Shown here: positions 11,045 through 22,187 of the stretch, piece after piece
How the letters are laid out: every line of letters begins with the position of its first letter
How positions within the stretch are numbered: position 1 is the stretch's first letter
Assembly (NCBI RefSeq): GCF_964199755.1
Contig: NC_133929.1
Span: forward strand, 5,907,806 to 5,971,805
DNA from: Larus michahellis
Taxonomy: Eukaryota > Chordata > Aves > Charadriiformes > Laridae
Length of the DNA: 64,000 nucleotides
Direction: 5' to 3'
Translations under genes and position numbers: made by a program
The notes under the pieces: generated by a model
Databases searched by the model: none
What the model was told of the DNA's origin: nothing
Seen by the model: only the letters and a program-made list of their open reading frames with translations

Positions 11045-11265
11045 TATCTTTCTCTCAGTCTCTTTCAGTCTCTCTTTCGGTGCCTCTCTTTCTCAGTCTC
11101 TCTGCCAGTCTCTCTGCCAGTCTCTCTCTCTGTTTATCTATCTCTCCTAGTCTCTTGTTTCTCTCATGTGCTCGCCCAGATCCTATCACTTTATCTGTCT
11201 CAGTCTCTTTTTCCTTCCTCTCACTCTTTATCTCTTTATCTCTCCGTCTCTCTCTCCCCCTGCCC
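11045..11265 (+). repeat. Pyrimidine-rich (TCTC) array 2
   Basis: Repeats of tctctcagtctc and 'ctgccagtctct' occur (the latter unit twice in tandem at about 11100-11125). The array lies between LTR I and the gag remnant. ORFs in it are low-complexity artefacts. Confidence 0.8.
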
Positions 11266-11279
11266 ACCCACCACACCAC

Positions 11280-12300
11280 ACCCCCACCCCAATCCATTGC
11301 AGAACATTTGGCATCATGGACAGGATCTTGATAAGAAATGCCATTTTGGAAGAGGAATAGTGGAGAGCAAGAAAATCTCAAATGGGTACCAGGCTGGCAC
11401 TGCACACAAGCACGGGGGGCTTGTCACACAGTGTTTGGCCTGGGTGATCCCACTGGTGAGTTGAGAAACTGAGAAGGAATTACCCCAGTGCCTTACCCTT
11501 GAGGATATTAAGAAATATTTAGAGAAGCATGGGGTAGGACAGGGCAGAGGGCAATGAGATCTAAATAGCATCTGGTTATTGTTAACTTGCCTTTGGCGAC
11601 TGTGAGACCCTAAAAAGTGAGCAAAAGAAAACGAGGGAATTAGGGAATTACAAGCACAGCTAGTAAATCTGGAGACCCAGTTGCACTCAGATAAATTGGA
11701 AGCCTGGGCATGGGGGGATGTGCCAGAAATTCAAGTATGCACAATGAAGAAGGGGCAGAGTGCCTGCACTGGGTGATGGGGGCATAGTTAGTTACCTCAG
11801 TGATTATTGGAATGGCAGCAGTGGGGATTCCTCTACCAAGGAATGGACTGAATGGTCCAAGGACGAAAATGGTAGAACAATCCCAGTGTGCCCTTTGGTT
11901 ATTAAGAAAGCAAAAGGACCCTCCCCCAGGGTGCAGCAGAATACGATATCAGTGCAAGACTATACTCAGACCAAGCTGTGGAATGTGGCAAACTTATATT
12001 GTCAGAAGCCTGGAAAAAGATTAGGACAATGGTTACTGTGAGTGTGGGACCAAGGAGGGGACAGTGTACTACTGAGAAGTGACGCATCTGGGAGCAATTT
12101 CCCAAAATCCAATGCTGATGTAATGATTAAAAGGTGCTCAGGCAAATGGAAATGTGATTTATTCTGTTTGGGAATGGTTGCAGGGGACAGTAAAGCTAAA
12201 GCGCTCCTCCCCATTTGATTGGACTGATAGAACAGTGACATGGAAGTATAGGGGGGGAAGGGGTGGTATTTGAGAGAACTGGCTGTTCAATAGGGTGTTT
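11280..12300 (+). pseudogene. gag: Decayed ERVL-type gag
   Basis: Fragments in shifting frames resemble gag. There is a charged, coiled-coil-like stretch around 11630-11700 (RELQAQLVNLETQL). A capsid-like stretch at about 11950-12045 has YTQTKLW, QKPGKRLGQWLL and VWDQGG. Near 12250-12290 a WYLRELAV motif is shared with YLRELAV at 17309-17330 and YMRELAV at 48272 (minus). Many stops are present. It probably belonged to an element whose LTR is at 10032-10990 or which was cut by the pyrimidine array. Assignment is moderate. Confidence 0.45.
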
Positions 12301-12770
12301 ACAACCCTGCCTTCACTAGCCCAAATTTAGAGGTATTTACCTCAGGAATGTAATCCAGACTTTTAATCTTAAAAGGACCATCATATAATTTCTGGGAGCA
12401 GCTCAGGGGAAAGCAGTCATGATGTAATTCTAGCACTAGAGCAGTTAGGAGAATATCAAACTGAAAGGATGAGAGGAGATTATTCTTTGTGGATAAACTG
12501 TAAAAGAAAAAAGTTATCTGAAAGGATATGTACGTAGCTTTACTCCAGTCCAGAGTCCCAAAAGACAAAATTGATGGGAAACCTACCCCCTATTTATGGG
12601 GAAAATATCCCTTTTGAGGGAAAAAGATCATAAAAGGAAATTAGGATGATGGACAGACCGATTACACCCTCTGCTCTGGTGAAGTCAGTTCTTCGCCAGC
12701 CAAGGAGGGAGACAAAGATGCTTAGTATAGCATTACTAAGGGAATTTGTTTTCATGTATTAGCTATGCAC
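12301..12770. other. Unassigned sequence after gag remnant
   Basis: No domain, repeat or regulatory signal is recognised. It may be further decayed retroviral interior. Confidence 0.35.
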
Positions 12771-13156
12771 AGAGTGGTGCCCCAGCGTAATGCATGGAGG
12801 ACCTCAAGAAAGAAAACCAATATTTATTTTCTCCAAATAGGTATTACACATGAGTAACCACCAATAAGTTTAAGACACACACATAGTAACAAAATACTGT
12901 AACCAATCTGATAAAGGGACGCGGTGCATAACCAATCAGGGAAATCTGCTCACACATTGGGGCCATGGTTATGTGCTTGGCCTCCTTAGTCAAATCTCCT
13001 ATTGTTTTATCATCGGTATGGGGTGTTCTCAGCCGGTGAGAGCCAGTTTAGGTTGGTCTTCAGGTCATGTTGACCCTGAGATTAAAAGCTCATAGTTCCT
13101 GGTAGTGTTCGTTCTTCTAAGCAAGTCGTATTGCAGTTAGCATCTTGCCTTTCACA
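12771..13156 (-). repeat. Probable LTR on minus with adjoining polypurine tract
   Basis: On minus, a purine tract 'aaaagaagaggagggac' (13157-13173) is followed at once by 'tgtgaaaggcaagatgc', the layout of a polypurine tract and 3' LTR start. An AATAAA-type signal lies near 12822 on minus. The far end near 12771 is a guess. There is no second copy to align; internal sequence to the right is unrecognised. Confidence 0.45.
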
Positions 13157-13180
13157 GTCCCTCCTCTTCTTTTGTCCGTC

Positions 13181-13690
13181 AGGGCCTATTTACTTAATAT
13201 AATACTTGGGAGGTACTCAAGGTGTTAATGATCTTGAACAGGCCATGTCTGCTCTATTTGGCCCTGTACTTAGGGCTTGAGAAGCCCATATATTATTAAT
13301 ATAATCTGTAACTTATAATATTCTTGGGAAAGATAAACTGTACATCAGTCAAGGGGTAGAATGTATTGATGCTGACTGGGAGATCACTGCACATCAAGGA
13401 GTTAGTGATCCACATAACAGTTAACCTGAGTGGGTCCAGGCCTATGCTGTGCTGTGCTGCACATACAGCATGGCCTTCAGGCCTGTGTTGTGCTGCACAA
13501 ATTCCTTGGCTGCATAATAAACTCAGCCTGCTCATTGTAACAGAAGAGCATGCAGGCAGCTCCCGCTCGGTACCTGTGATTATGCCACCTGCGTGGCCTT
13601 GCCTTTATCTAAAAGTGCAGCAAGAAGTTGTTGTGCGAACATCCTTTATGAATAGAGTTGTTTCCTTGTAAGAAAATCCTAGAATAGCTC
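13181..13690. other. Unassigned sequence, possibly decayed retroviral interior
   Basis: It follows the polypurine tract of the putative minus LTR, so it could be old env, but I find no motif. A short GC-balanced segment has repeated 'gctgtgctgca' (13444-13500). Confidence 0.3.
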
Positions 13691-13899
13691 AAATGACCAA
13701 AAAGGAGGAACTTCTCTTCACAGATGGGATCTGTGCAGGACTCACACAAAAATAACATTGACAGCCAAGTCCCCTTCCTTCTATTCAGCTGGTAGAGATA
13801 GGTCACTACTGAAAGCACACACACAACACTCTCTAGATTCACAAGTACACGCGCATTCGTGGATCCCTCGAGTACTAGCACAGCCCCTTCTGTCCACCT

Positions 13900-14665
13900 G
13901 GTACCCCTGCCCGGATCCTGGTCCTGCTTCTCGGGTCTCCTATTTGCCAGCTAGTCCAGCTTGGTGCTCGCTAGCAAGCACACATGTGCTCACACACTCT
14001 TCCCACAGGCACTCCACATTTGCAAGTCCCCCTGGAGATACCCCAGCCTAGATCCGAAGCCCCTCCCCCCCACTTCTCGTTTGCTCATCCAGCTTGAAGT
14101 TTGGTAGCAAATTACACACCCACACCCCTATGCACACCAGGAGGTTTGGGGAAGATACAGTCATTTGGCCCCTCCCCAGCAGCTGGCACCAGACATGTGG
14201 GCTGTGACCCATGGTCCTGCTCTAGCCACTGGTGCTGAGCCCCTCACTTGCCTCACTCACACCAATCCCCTGCCAGTAGCTGGTTTTCAGAATACACACC
14301 GTTCCCCCCCAGCAGCTGATGGCAGAGATGCCCACTTGCTCCATTAGCTGACGTTAAGACACCACTCACTCAAATAGCTGATATGACATGCCAAGGGTGC
14401 CTATGCCCTGGGTCTCCTGGGTCTGACTCCAGTAGCTGGCGCTGAATCCTCTCACGCTGGTTTCCCCAGTAGCTGGCACTCTGGGCATAAAGTCTGTAGG
14501 ACCCTCCCTAGATCCAGACAGCTATCTCCCCTCCAACTACTGATGCCTGAACCCCGCTTGCTCAAGTAGCTGGCACTACAGACCATAGGGTGCCTACACC
14601 CCTGGTCTGGCTCCAGTAGTTGGAAACAAATTCCACTCACACACACGCAGGTCTCATCAGTCACT
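13900..14665 (+). repeat. Degenerate minisatellite built on CCAGTAGCTGGCAC
   Basis: About ten irregular recurrences of 'ccagcagctggcacc' or 'ccagtagctggcac' lie at roughly 40-90 bp spacing, separated by 'cactcac' and 'ctccccccag' motifs. This looks like an LTR-internal repeat or a decayed satellite. ORFs across it lack domains. The flank near 13747 resembles 5700, suggesting one interspersed family. Confidence 0.55.
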
Positions 14666-15002
14666 GGCACTTCAGTCCTTGCAGCACACACACACAAGAC
14701 AGAGAGTGAGATTATGCAGAGTGATAGTTAAGAAAAGATTTAATGAGAAGATAGAAGAAGATAGGACAGACTGCAGTGATCAGGTGCAGGGCTCAGCCAG
14801 ACAAGCATACTGACCGACCCCATTTTGTTTCTGGTTATTGTCTGTTAACGCTAATGGTACCTAATTTTAAAACTTACTTTTGTACAGTGTCTCAAAACCA
14901 GGCTTTCCAAGTTATATTAAATATTTTAGTCTCAACAAAAGCCAAGCTTAAGCATAATAGCCTGTTAAGAAATCTATTTCAGCTTCAGGAGGATCAGGTA
15001 TA
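14666..15002. other. No recognised feature
   Basis: Mixed sequence with a short CA run (14680-14697). Nothing is supportable. Confidence 0.4.
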
Positions 15003-15258
15003 TCACAGAATCACAGAATGGTTCAGGTTGGAAGGGACCTTAAAGATCATCTAGTTCCAACCCCCCTGCCATGGGCAGGGACACCTCCCACTAGACCAGG
15101 CTGCTCAAAGCCCCATCCAGCCTGGCCTTGAACACTTCCAGGGATGGGGTATACACAATTTCTCTGGGCAACCTGTTCCAGTGCCTCACCACCCTCACAG
15201 GAAAGAATTTCTTCCTGATATCTAATCTAAATCTACCCTCTTTCAGTTTGAAACTGTT
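15003..15258 (-). mobile_element. CR1 LINE 3' end (antisense)
   Basis: On minus it ends 'accattctgtgattctgtgat' after 'ccttccaacc' and the ORF2 C-terminal codons. It is closely similar to 2235-2577. The 5' side is truncated at about 15258. Confidence 0.9.
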
Positions 15259-15788
15259 ACATTTAATAACTTTGAAAAATGTGTTGGTTTATATTCTTAA
15301 TTAACATCTTTGTAGAGGGTTGAAATCAAGTCATTAATGGTCTACAGTTAATAGAATATAATTCCACACATGTACACACCCAAAAGCCACAGCAAGACTA
15401 ACAAAAATACAGCTTGATCTGTTTATTGTTATTATTTTAGTACTTTATAGTTCTATGTCTAAAAAATCAGTTTTAGATATTTTATTAAAAATCATCTTAA
15501 AAATGATACAAAACAGAAAATCAAGTTATTTTTCTTTGCATGTCATCTCCTTCTATGGAAAGCCCCTCCCTTTTTCTAAATATTTGTGAGTATGAAAGAA
15601 TCTTCAGCATAGACTTACTATTGTATACAGTTTAACCCAACAAAAAAAATTTTGTGCCATACAGAAATAATGAATCAATCTGTTTTCTAAACTAACTAAA
15701 CTAGTAAATCTGCACATGAGGAGCAACAGATTTAGAAGATAAGGAAGGTTTATGATTCTGTTTATTTTTAAGAAGTCATGATGTTGTA
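15259..15788. other. AT-rich unique-looking sequence
   Basis: No repeats or coding potential are recognised. Confidence 0.5.
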
Positions 15789-15931
15789 CCAGGTCTTGCT
15801 GGGATGGAGTTAACTTTCCTCATAATAGCCTATATAGCCCTGTGCTTTGCATTTGTGGCTAGAACAGTGTTGATAACACACCGAACTTTTGGCTACTGCT
15901 GAGCAGTGCTCACAGCATCGAGGCTTTCTTT
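15789..15931 (+). repeat. Partial LTR of an ERVL-related element (family J)
   Basis: 'gggatggagttaactttcc' and 'gccctgtgctttgcattt' are shared with the pieces at 60235-60271 and 61520-61560, which are the two halves of one such LTR split by another insertion. Here the LTR is short (about 145 bp), so part is missing. It is followed directly by a primer-site-like sequence. Confidence 0.65.
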
Positions 15932-15949
15932 TGGGGGTCCAATGTGGGG
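15932..15949 (+). promoter_or_regulatory. Primer-binding-site-like sequence of element J
   Basis: 'tgggggtccaatgtgggg' aligns with the sites at 56151-56168 and 49453-49470 of the ERVL copies, placing it just after the LTR. The cognate tRNA is not assigned. Confidence 0.5.
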
Positions 15950-17443
15950 CCTGAGACAACGGCAGTTTTGATTTGAGCATGCTATTAGTAGTACTTATTA
16001 ATTGGCAGGCTTCTTTGCAGGGCATGGAGTTTGCTTGCTTCACTGTATAACAAAGACTACGGCTCGTTAGTGACTGCTTTCGGCTCTTGCTGTTTGCTGC
16101 ACTGCTTATCTCTGTTTTGCTGGGCCTGAGAACATTTTTATAAAAATAGTGTCTATGCGCTTGGCCCTGGCATTGATGCTCTTACTGTGCTGTGCGAGCT
16201 ATTTTGCAGAGAGAATGAGGGATTACACTTCCCTCTTCTCCTCTGGGACTGATATGGATAGTTTTGTTGCATAGACTCCCATGGATGCATACTAAGGATA
16301 CATGCACATCCTTATGTAAGCTGTTTGATCCTACTATCTCTAACACTGTTGGCTTTTTGACAGGTTTGTGGAACCTGATTTCATCCCAGCATAAGAGGAG
16401 ACAACTTTTGGGTGAGGCAATACTGAAATGTGCCCTGAGGTGGTCGTTCCCTGGGTGGCAGGGTGTGTGGAAGGATTTGGGAAAGTGCTTAGGATGGTTA
16501 TCATCTCCCACAGCCTAGGATTTTATGCATGAACAGGGAAGTAATCCTGTTGAATTTATTATTATGAATTATTATGAATTGATAGAAGGGTGCCTTACCT
16601 CAATGAAACCCAGCAGCTTCTAGCACTGTACTGGGGCTTGGCCTGTGCCTATTGAGCCACTGTTCAGTACTATCAGAGGAGCATGTTTAAAACAGGGACC
16701 CAAACCACCTCTGAGAATGCCATGATTGAGACAGGGACCCAAACTACATCTGAGGGCACCAGAGTTGAGACAGGGACCCAAACCACACCTGAACACACTA
16801 TGGTTGGGCTGGGGACCCAAACCCCAACTACAGTAATCGCCCCAGTAGTCAAAAAGAAACAGTAAACATGGAGGTTGATGGGTCCATATAAACGATTAGT
16901 AAGAGAAGAGAAGGAGGAAGGGTCTGATCAGGAAGCCGGTCCTTCAGCAAAGAAACAGGAGGAAGTGAGAGGAATCACACAAGAGGCAGAAGCTACCCAG
17001 TCCCTTACCCTGGGCAAGCTTCAAGATATGTAGAAAGATTACAGATGCCAGCCAGGTGAGTGGATTGCTGCCTGGCTGCTCTGATGATGGGATAGTGGGG
17101 CCAACAGTCAGAATTGGAAAGTAAGGAAGCCCAACAACTGGGATCTCTCACTGGGAACTGGGGAATTGACAAAGAAATCGGAAAAGAGGGAACAATCTGC
17201 AGTCTCTGGAGGTGGTTCCTGTCAAGTGCAAAGGCAATATATCTGTTCAAGGAAGGTCTTGTGAATTACCAAGGGAAGTGGACTACTGCCGAGGAAGGCA
17301 TCCAGTACCTGAGAGAATTAGCAGTGCTGGAAGTCATCTACAGTGAGGAGGGGTGTCCAATACACCTGGAATTGACTGTCCCAGGGTTACAGTCAGCTTG
17401 TGTGCCCTCTCTGTTGAATGACCAGAAAGAAGAACTATTTTGA
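15950..17443 (+). pseudogene. gag: ERVL-related gag with 13-residue GTQTT repeats
   Basis: A leader is followed by frames matching ERVL gag. 16683-16865 carries four 39-bp units giving ETGTQTTSE-type 13-residue repeats and then a basic end. 17114-17443 has WGIDKEIGKEG, SLWRWFLSSAK and a YLRELAVLEVIY motif, shared with 48484-48272 (minus). Between them the frame is broken. The element is cut at about 17465 by the pyrimidine array; no pol follows. It is close to but distinct from ERVL copies 1-3. Confidence 0.7.
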
Positions 17444-17466
17444 ATGGGGCCCTAAGTGATAGAAGG

Positions 17467-17659
17467 CCTTTGGACAGGTCTTTCTTGGCCTCTTTCTCAG
17501 CCTCTCAGTTTCTTGCTCTCTCTTGGCCTCTCTCAGGCTCGCTCTTTCTCAATGTCTCTGTCTTGCTATCTTTCTCCCTGTCTTTCCCCACCTCTCTGTC
17601 ACTGCCCCTCCCCCTTAATTCTCTCAGCCTCTCACTTTCTCAGTCTCTCTGTCACCCTC
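17467..17659 (+). repeat. Pyrimidine-rich array 3, piece 1
   Basis: C/T-rich with 'ctctctcagcctctc' units. It ends in CCCTC, which is repeated at 18467-18471 beyond an inserted LTR, so this piece and the next were once continuous. Confidence 0.85.
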
Positions 17660-18466
17660 TGTCACGTTAAAAGGACTGTAGTTTCGATATTTGTCTGTCA
17701 GAGTCCCAGGACTTTCACTGATTTACTACCAGAGTCCCACCAAAGGACTTTCACTGAATCAGATTCACAAATAATCGAAATTAGTTACTTTATTGAGAGC
17801 GACAGTCGCAGATTCGAGATTGTCGTTGATAAATTCACTGACTACAATAGCACTAATTACTTAAGGTTAATATTGCTAGCAAAAATAACGATAGTACAAC
17901 AACCCGGGGCAACATTCCCCAGAGGGTGAAGGCGCAGCGCTTACCCAGAAAGGCGTCCCTGCCTGGGGTGGAGGAAGAGAACGCAGCCCATGGACTGGTC
18001 CGTCAGGTATCAAGTTTCTTCTCTCCCAATTTAACAGTCATTTTCTCCATCCTTTTATCCCCAAAATTATGAGGTTTCCCTCCCCTAGGTGACGTGTAGT
18101 ATGATTTGGGTGGAGAGACGAGTGCTATAGTCATATATGTTTAGCATGAGCTCTAAAATCTTCCTTAGCATATGCAGGGGTGTCAACTTTAATATGCATT
18201 TCACAGGTAATGAGGCAAAGGTCAATTACCAGACATGGTAGCCTATGGAGGAAACAAAGAGCTGCACAAGGTCTCTGTTATCTTGATTTTACTGTCTCTG
18301 CTGAGGAAAAGCAGGGCTGTCCTGGCTCCCCAAGACTACCCCGTCATTTATGTATCCTGCGATAGCCAGACAAGTCTTCACTCCCCTGGGTTGCACAAGA
18401 GATAGCAAAGCGAGTCTTAATTGCTCTTTGAGCACAGAGACTTCACCTCATTATCCAAATTCCACA
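17660..18466 (-). repeat. Solo LTR K inside the pyrimidine array
   Basis: Plus-strand ends are TGTCACG and TCCACA. A 5-bp duplication CCCTC flanks it (17655-17659 and 18467-18471). A minus-strand polyadenylation signal (tcaataaag, about 17793) indicates minus orientation. Length is about 807 bp. No internal genes are present, so it is a solo LTR. Its 'gaaggcgcagcgc' region is CpG-bearing. Confidence 0.65.
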
Positions 18467-18522
18467 CCCTCTCCCTCTCTGTCTCAGTCTCTCCCCTTCT
18501 CCGGGTCTCTTCCCCCCGCGTC
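18467..18522 (+). repeat. Pyrimidine-rich array 3, piece 2
   Basis: 'ctctccctctctgtctcagt' and following C/T-rich sequence lies between LTR K and the putative LTR L. Confidence 0.8.
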
Positions 18523-19005
18523 TGTCTTATAAAGGGGAAATTCAAATTGTAAATGCTCAGCAGTGGTAATTTGTGACCAAGGGATGATCTGAGGAGGAGG
18601 GCAATAAGTCCCAACTGCAGAAGGGGTTAAACTGGCTGGAAGCAGGAATGCCAGACAGAACAACTCCCTCCAAGGGAGTGGTGTTTCCCTTGGTGATAAG
18701 AAACAGCACCAGCATTGTCTTGTTGCCATCCTGGAATGCTCAGGGGCCACCTTTGGGCAGCAGAGCTGGGCTGGGGGATGGACCCACAGCCGGGCTAAGG
18801 TGCCCCATGAACTGCTCTCGAGATTGGTGCTGGCGCAAGTGTATATAAGGAATCTGTTTGTGATGCATCTTTGCAGACTCCATGTAGAACTGCTTATTGT
18901 GGTAGGACTCTGCCCAATGCATTGTTCATTAATTTTTTTCTTTTATATTTTAGCACGAACGTGTGTTTAATGCGCCTCAAGGGTTACCATAAAAATTCCA
19001 CAACA
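18523..19005. repeat. Probable solo LTR L inside the pyrimidine array
   Basis: A non-pyrimidine 483-bp block begins TGTCTTATAAAG and ends TTCCACAACA, with C/T array on both sides. A TATA-like 'gtatataagg' lies near 18840, favouring plus orientation, but no polyadenylation signal or clear target duplication is seen. The inference rests mainly on its position and ends. Confidence 0.45.
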
Positions 19006-19710
19006 CTTTGTTTCTTGATCTCGCTCAGTCTGTCTCTCTTATTCTCTCTCCCTCCCCACCCTGTATCTCCCACCTCTCCTCCCACCTCTCTCAGTGCCTC
19101 TATCTCTTGTGCTCTCTTCACCCCCCCACCCCCGTTGTGTGTCTGTCTCTTGGGCTCTCACCCTTTCCTCTCCCTCTCTCTGGCTCCCTCTGCCTCTCTC
19201 AATTTCTCCGTCGGTCTCGGTCTCTTGGTCTCACTCGCTGGTTTTGGCTTCTCTTTGCCGGTTGCCGGTCTCTTGGTCTCTCTCTACTTTCCGGGTTATC
19301 TCTCAGTCTCTCTCTACCTCCTAAGCTCTCTTGCTGTCTCTTTCTCCCTCAGTCACGCTTTGTCCCTCTATATCTCCCCAGCCCCCTCTCAATGTCTCTC
19401 TCTCTCTCTCTGTGTCACCTCTCTCTCTCCTCCCCCTTCCCCTCCATCTGCAGCGCCTCCCTCCCTATCTTTCTCTCCGGCTCTCTCTTGTTCTCTTTCT
19501 CTCTCTCTCTCTGCTTCAGCCTCTCAGCCTTTCTCTCTCCCCTCACCACCTCTTGGTCCCTCTCTCAATCTCTTTATCGCTCATCCACTCTCAGTGCTTC
19601 GCTCTCTTTCTCTCGGTCTTTATGTCTCTCCCCGCCTCGATCTTTCTCTCTCGCGGTTCCTCTATCAGTCCCTCTCCATCTCCTTTGGTGTCTCTCTCTC
19701 AGTTTCCCTC
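19006..19710 (+). repeat. Pyrimidine-rich array 3, piece 3 (about 700 bp)
   Basis: Long C/T-rich array of variable tctctcagtctc units. ORFs up to 283 codons exist in three frames because C/T-only codons exclude stops; they are artefacts. It ends CCTC next to element C, matched by CCTC at 26226. Confidence 0.85.
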
Positions 19711-20304
19711 TGTAATAAATAGCTAGATCCCTTAAACAGAAATGGCACTTATTTTATTATAGGGACAAAGCCAATAAAGCAAAAGCACAGCGCTGGGTGC
19801 ATGACTCAAGTCAGAGGCACACCAGCTAATACTTCACCCACGTCTTATATACATTCAATATTGCATACGTATTCACTATTTTAGACAGAGTAATTGTTTA
19901 TGATGATTGATTATCATTAGTCCTTTTTCTCTTCTATTTGTGCGTTTCCTTCTGACAATTGTTTCTGAGGATCGATGATCTTCGGTTCCCTTTTCCCATG
20001 CATCTGTTTCCTTCTGGTAGGATCAGCTCCCTTTTCCCATGCATGTGTTTCCTTCTGGTAGGATCGATTATCATCAACTCCCTTCTCCTATGCATCTGTT
20101 TCCTTCTGTTAATCACTTGTGGAGTCTTTTGGAGAAGTTCTCTTTTGTTTCTCTCGGATGTTTTTCTTCATAGCTGCTGTTAGTTGTTATCTTTGAGGTT
20201 TCTCATGTTTCCTAATTTACTAAAGGTTAGTTACCCTTATAAGTCAAAGATTTATAGCCTTGTTATTATGGCGAAAGCCAACAATACCTTCACTATTTTT
20301 CACA
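19711..20304 (-). repeat. Element C 3' LTR (594 bp)
   Basis: Plus-strand ends are TGTAATAAA and TTTTTCACA. It contains three tandem ~41-bp units with 'tttccttctggtaggatc' where the other LTR has two. On minus a TATA-like 'tgtatataagac' and 'aataaaataag' signal are present. Confidence 0.93.
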
Positions 20305-20320
20305 ATTCCCCCTTTTTGTC
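20305..20320 (-). promoter_or_regulatory. Element C polypurine tract
   Basis: On minus 'caaaaagggggaat' directly precedes the 3' LTR TGTGAAAA start, the site expected for plus-strand priming in reverse transcription. Confidence 0.8.
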
Positions 20321-20327
20321 TTTTATA

Positions 20328-22187
20328 CTACATTTGGCTTGAGCCATAACTTTCATTTTGCTTAATCCATTTGTTTTGTTCATAGATCGATTCTGCTTCT
20401 TCCAATTGTTGTGGAGTATTTCTTATTTTCCTTAATACCATTATCTTTTTAGTTGAGCCTGAGGCTGCCAATTTTGGATTCTTGGATATGGAAACTACTT
20501 GCATGCTTTGGACTACTGTTGTAATTAAGCGTATAAAACAAGGGATTAAGCAAGGAAGAAATAATAAACCAGCAATTGAACAAAAGAGAATGTAGCCTAG
20601 TTTCTTCCACCAGGTTCCCCCAAAAACATTATTCCACCAATTATCATTTAACATAGATTCCCATTTTTGAACCGGTACATGCGCAATTTTCCGGATTTCT
20701 TCTGTTATTTCCAATATTGCATCCCCATTATCATCTATCTTTAAACAACAATCTGAAGTGTTCCATTTTCCACAAACGCCCCCTTCTTCCGCCAGTAAGT
20801 AGTCTAAGGCTAATCGGTTTTGGTAGATAGCAGCCCTCATTTGTTTTTGCTGTTTCGTTATTAGATTTATTGCTTGAGTTGTTCTATTAGATATTATTTC
20901 TACAACCGCCTGTAGTCGGACAATGCGGTTTAACATATAAATGGGAGTCCGGTAACCCCAGCTGCCATCTTGAGCCCAAGTGGCTGGTCCGTATACTTGG
21001 ATTATCTGTTCAGGAGGCCAATCCTCTTCACCCCACCTCTGAGATCCTCCTATAATACCTCTTTTAGTTCTTTTTAAGGACTCATATACCGGTACTCCTA
21101 AGTCATCCCCTTTTGGTCCAGGCAATAAGAAAAATCCCGGCTGGATAATACCAAGGGTACAGCTACCCTTCCACTTAGAAGGTAGTTCTGAATAAGCTCT
21201 TTTTCCGCATATCCAGAATAACCCTTCAGGGGCTTTCCAAAACTCTGTCTGCATCTCCGCTATATTTTCCCAAAACTTGGATATTTCTGGAATGTTTTGA
21301 TAAGGGTTTAGGACCGTTTTTTTTTATTTAAAAAGTCTGGTCATACTGTCATACTCACAATTTCCTGTATTATTAGTTAGAGCCCATACCCATTTTGGCT
21401 TTTCTGGGTACCACCAGGTGGAAGTCCCATTGCTGATTTTAAGTCTTTTACAAGGAGAATGTCCCACACTCTTTAAATAATTTTTACCCTCTCTCCGTAG
21501 GCATTCCTCCCCTATTGTGATAGAACTCAAAATCCATCCCTCAGGTCGGTCTTCTCGTGTGCTACTGGTACGATTCCATTTAAGGAGTTCCACTGGCCCT
21601 AAACTGCTCCCTTTCCAAGGCCACTCTTCCGTCATTAAAGGCCCTCCGCAAATCCAGCAATTTGTTACATTTAATTCCCTGCTTATTCTTTCCCCCAAAT
21701 CTACAAACAAATTCTTTCCTAATGTTGGGAGTCCTATTTCTTCCTCCAACTGCTTTCTGATTTTTGCATACAATTCTCCATCAAATCTTGGAGTTATTTT
21801 TTTCTTAATTTGCTCAATTTTATTTTTCACTATTTCGGCTTTTATCATATCTTGTACCCCACCTCCGTCTGATATGTCCCAATGCCTGGCTTTAGTAAAG
21901 CAGAGCCATTGTTCCCCTCTAGGACAATGTACTCCTAGTCTTGTTCCGCCTATTCCTAAATTCTTCCCAACCCAATATTCGTGTTGGTCGTATTTGCACA
22001 CTGTTAACTCATGGCGGTTATAACAGAGGCTGTTGATATGCGAATGCACTGTCATAGTGGAAACCATCTTCCTATTCCAGGAGACCTGCTGGTAACACTT
22101 CATGCATTCGTTACTGGATACTAAGGATACCGCTAATAACCATACGAGGAGTGGAGGTCCAGTATGGCTTATACTCCTACCTCTCAT
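20328..22187 (-). pseudogene. env: Element C env (SU and TM), one in-frame stop
   Basis: A single frame runs from ATG at 22187 to 20328 apart from one TAA at 21324-21326. A signal peptide follows the ATG (hydrophobic LLVWLLAVSLVSS). SU has a CWIC motif (about 21657), the gamma-type SU-TM disulfide motif. A furin-type site RTKR lies at about 21060, followed by a glycine-rich start of TM. TM has a heptad region, CX7CC (CGKWNTSDCC), and a membrane anchor (YILFCSIAGLLFLPCLIPCF) with a cytoplasmic tail. CX7CC is one residue longer than the common CX6CC. The stop lies in distal SU, so a full Env is not expected; the downstream part (20328-21254) is still an open 308-codon frame. Confidence 0.88.

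Noticed and set aside
13366..13671. Possible host exon (101 codons)
   Set aside because: No domain, no splice context, low-complexity GCTGTGCTGCA repeats, next to a putative LTR.
18871..19722. 283-, 235- and 131-codon ORFs in the pyrimidine array
   Set aside because: C/T-only codons contain no stops; three overlapping frames are open at once and all encode Ser/Leu/Pro low complexity.
21517..22023. 168-codon plus-strand ORF
   Set aside because: Antisense of element C env SU.
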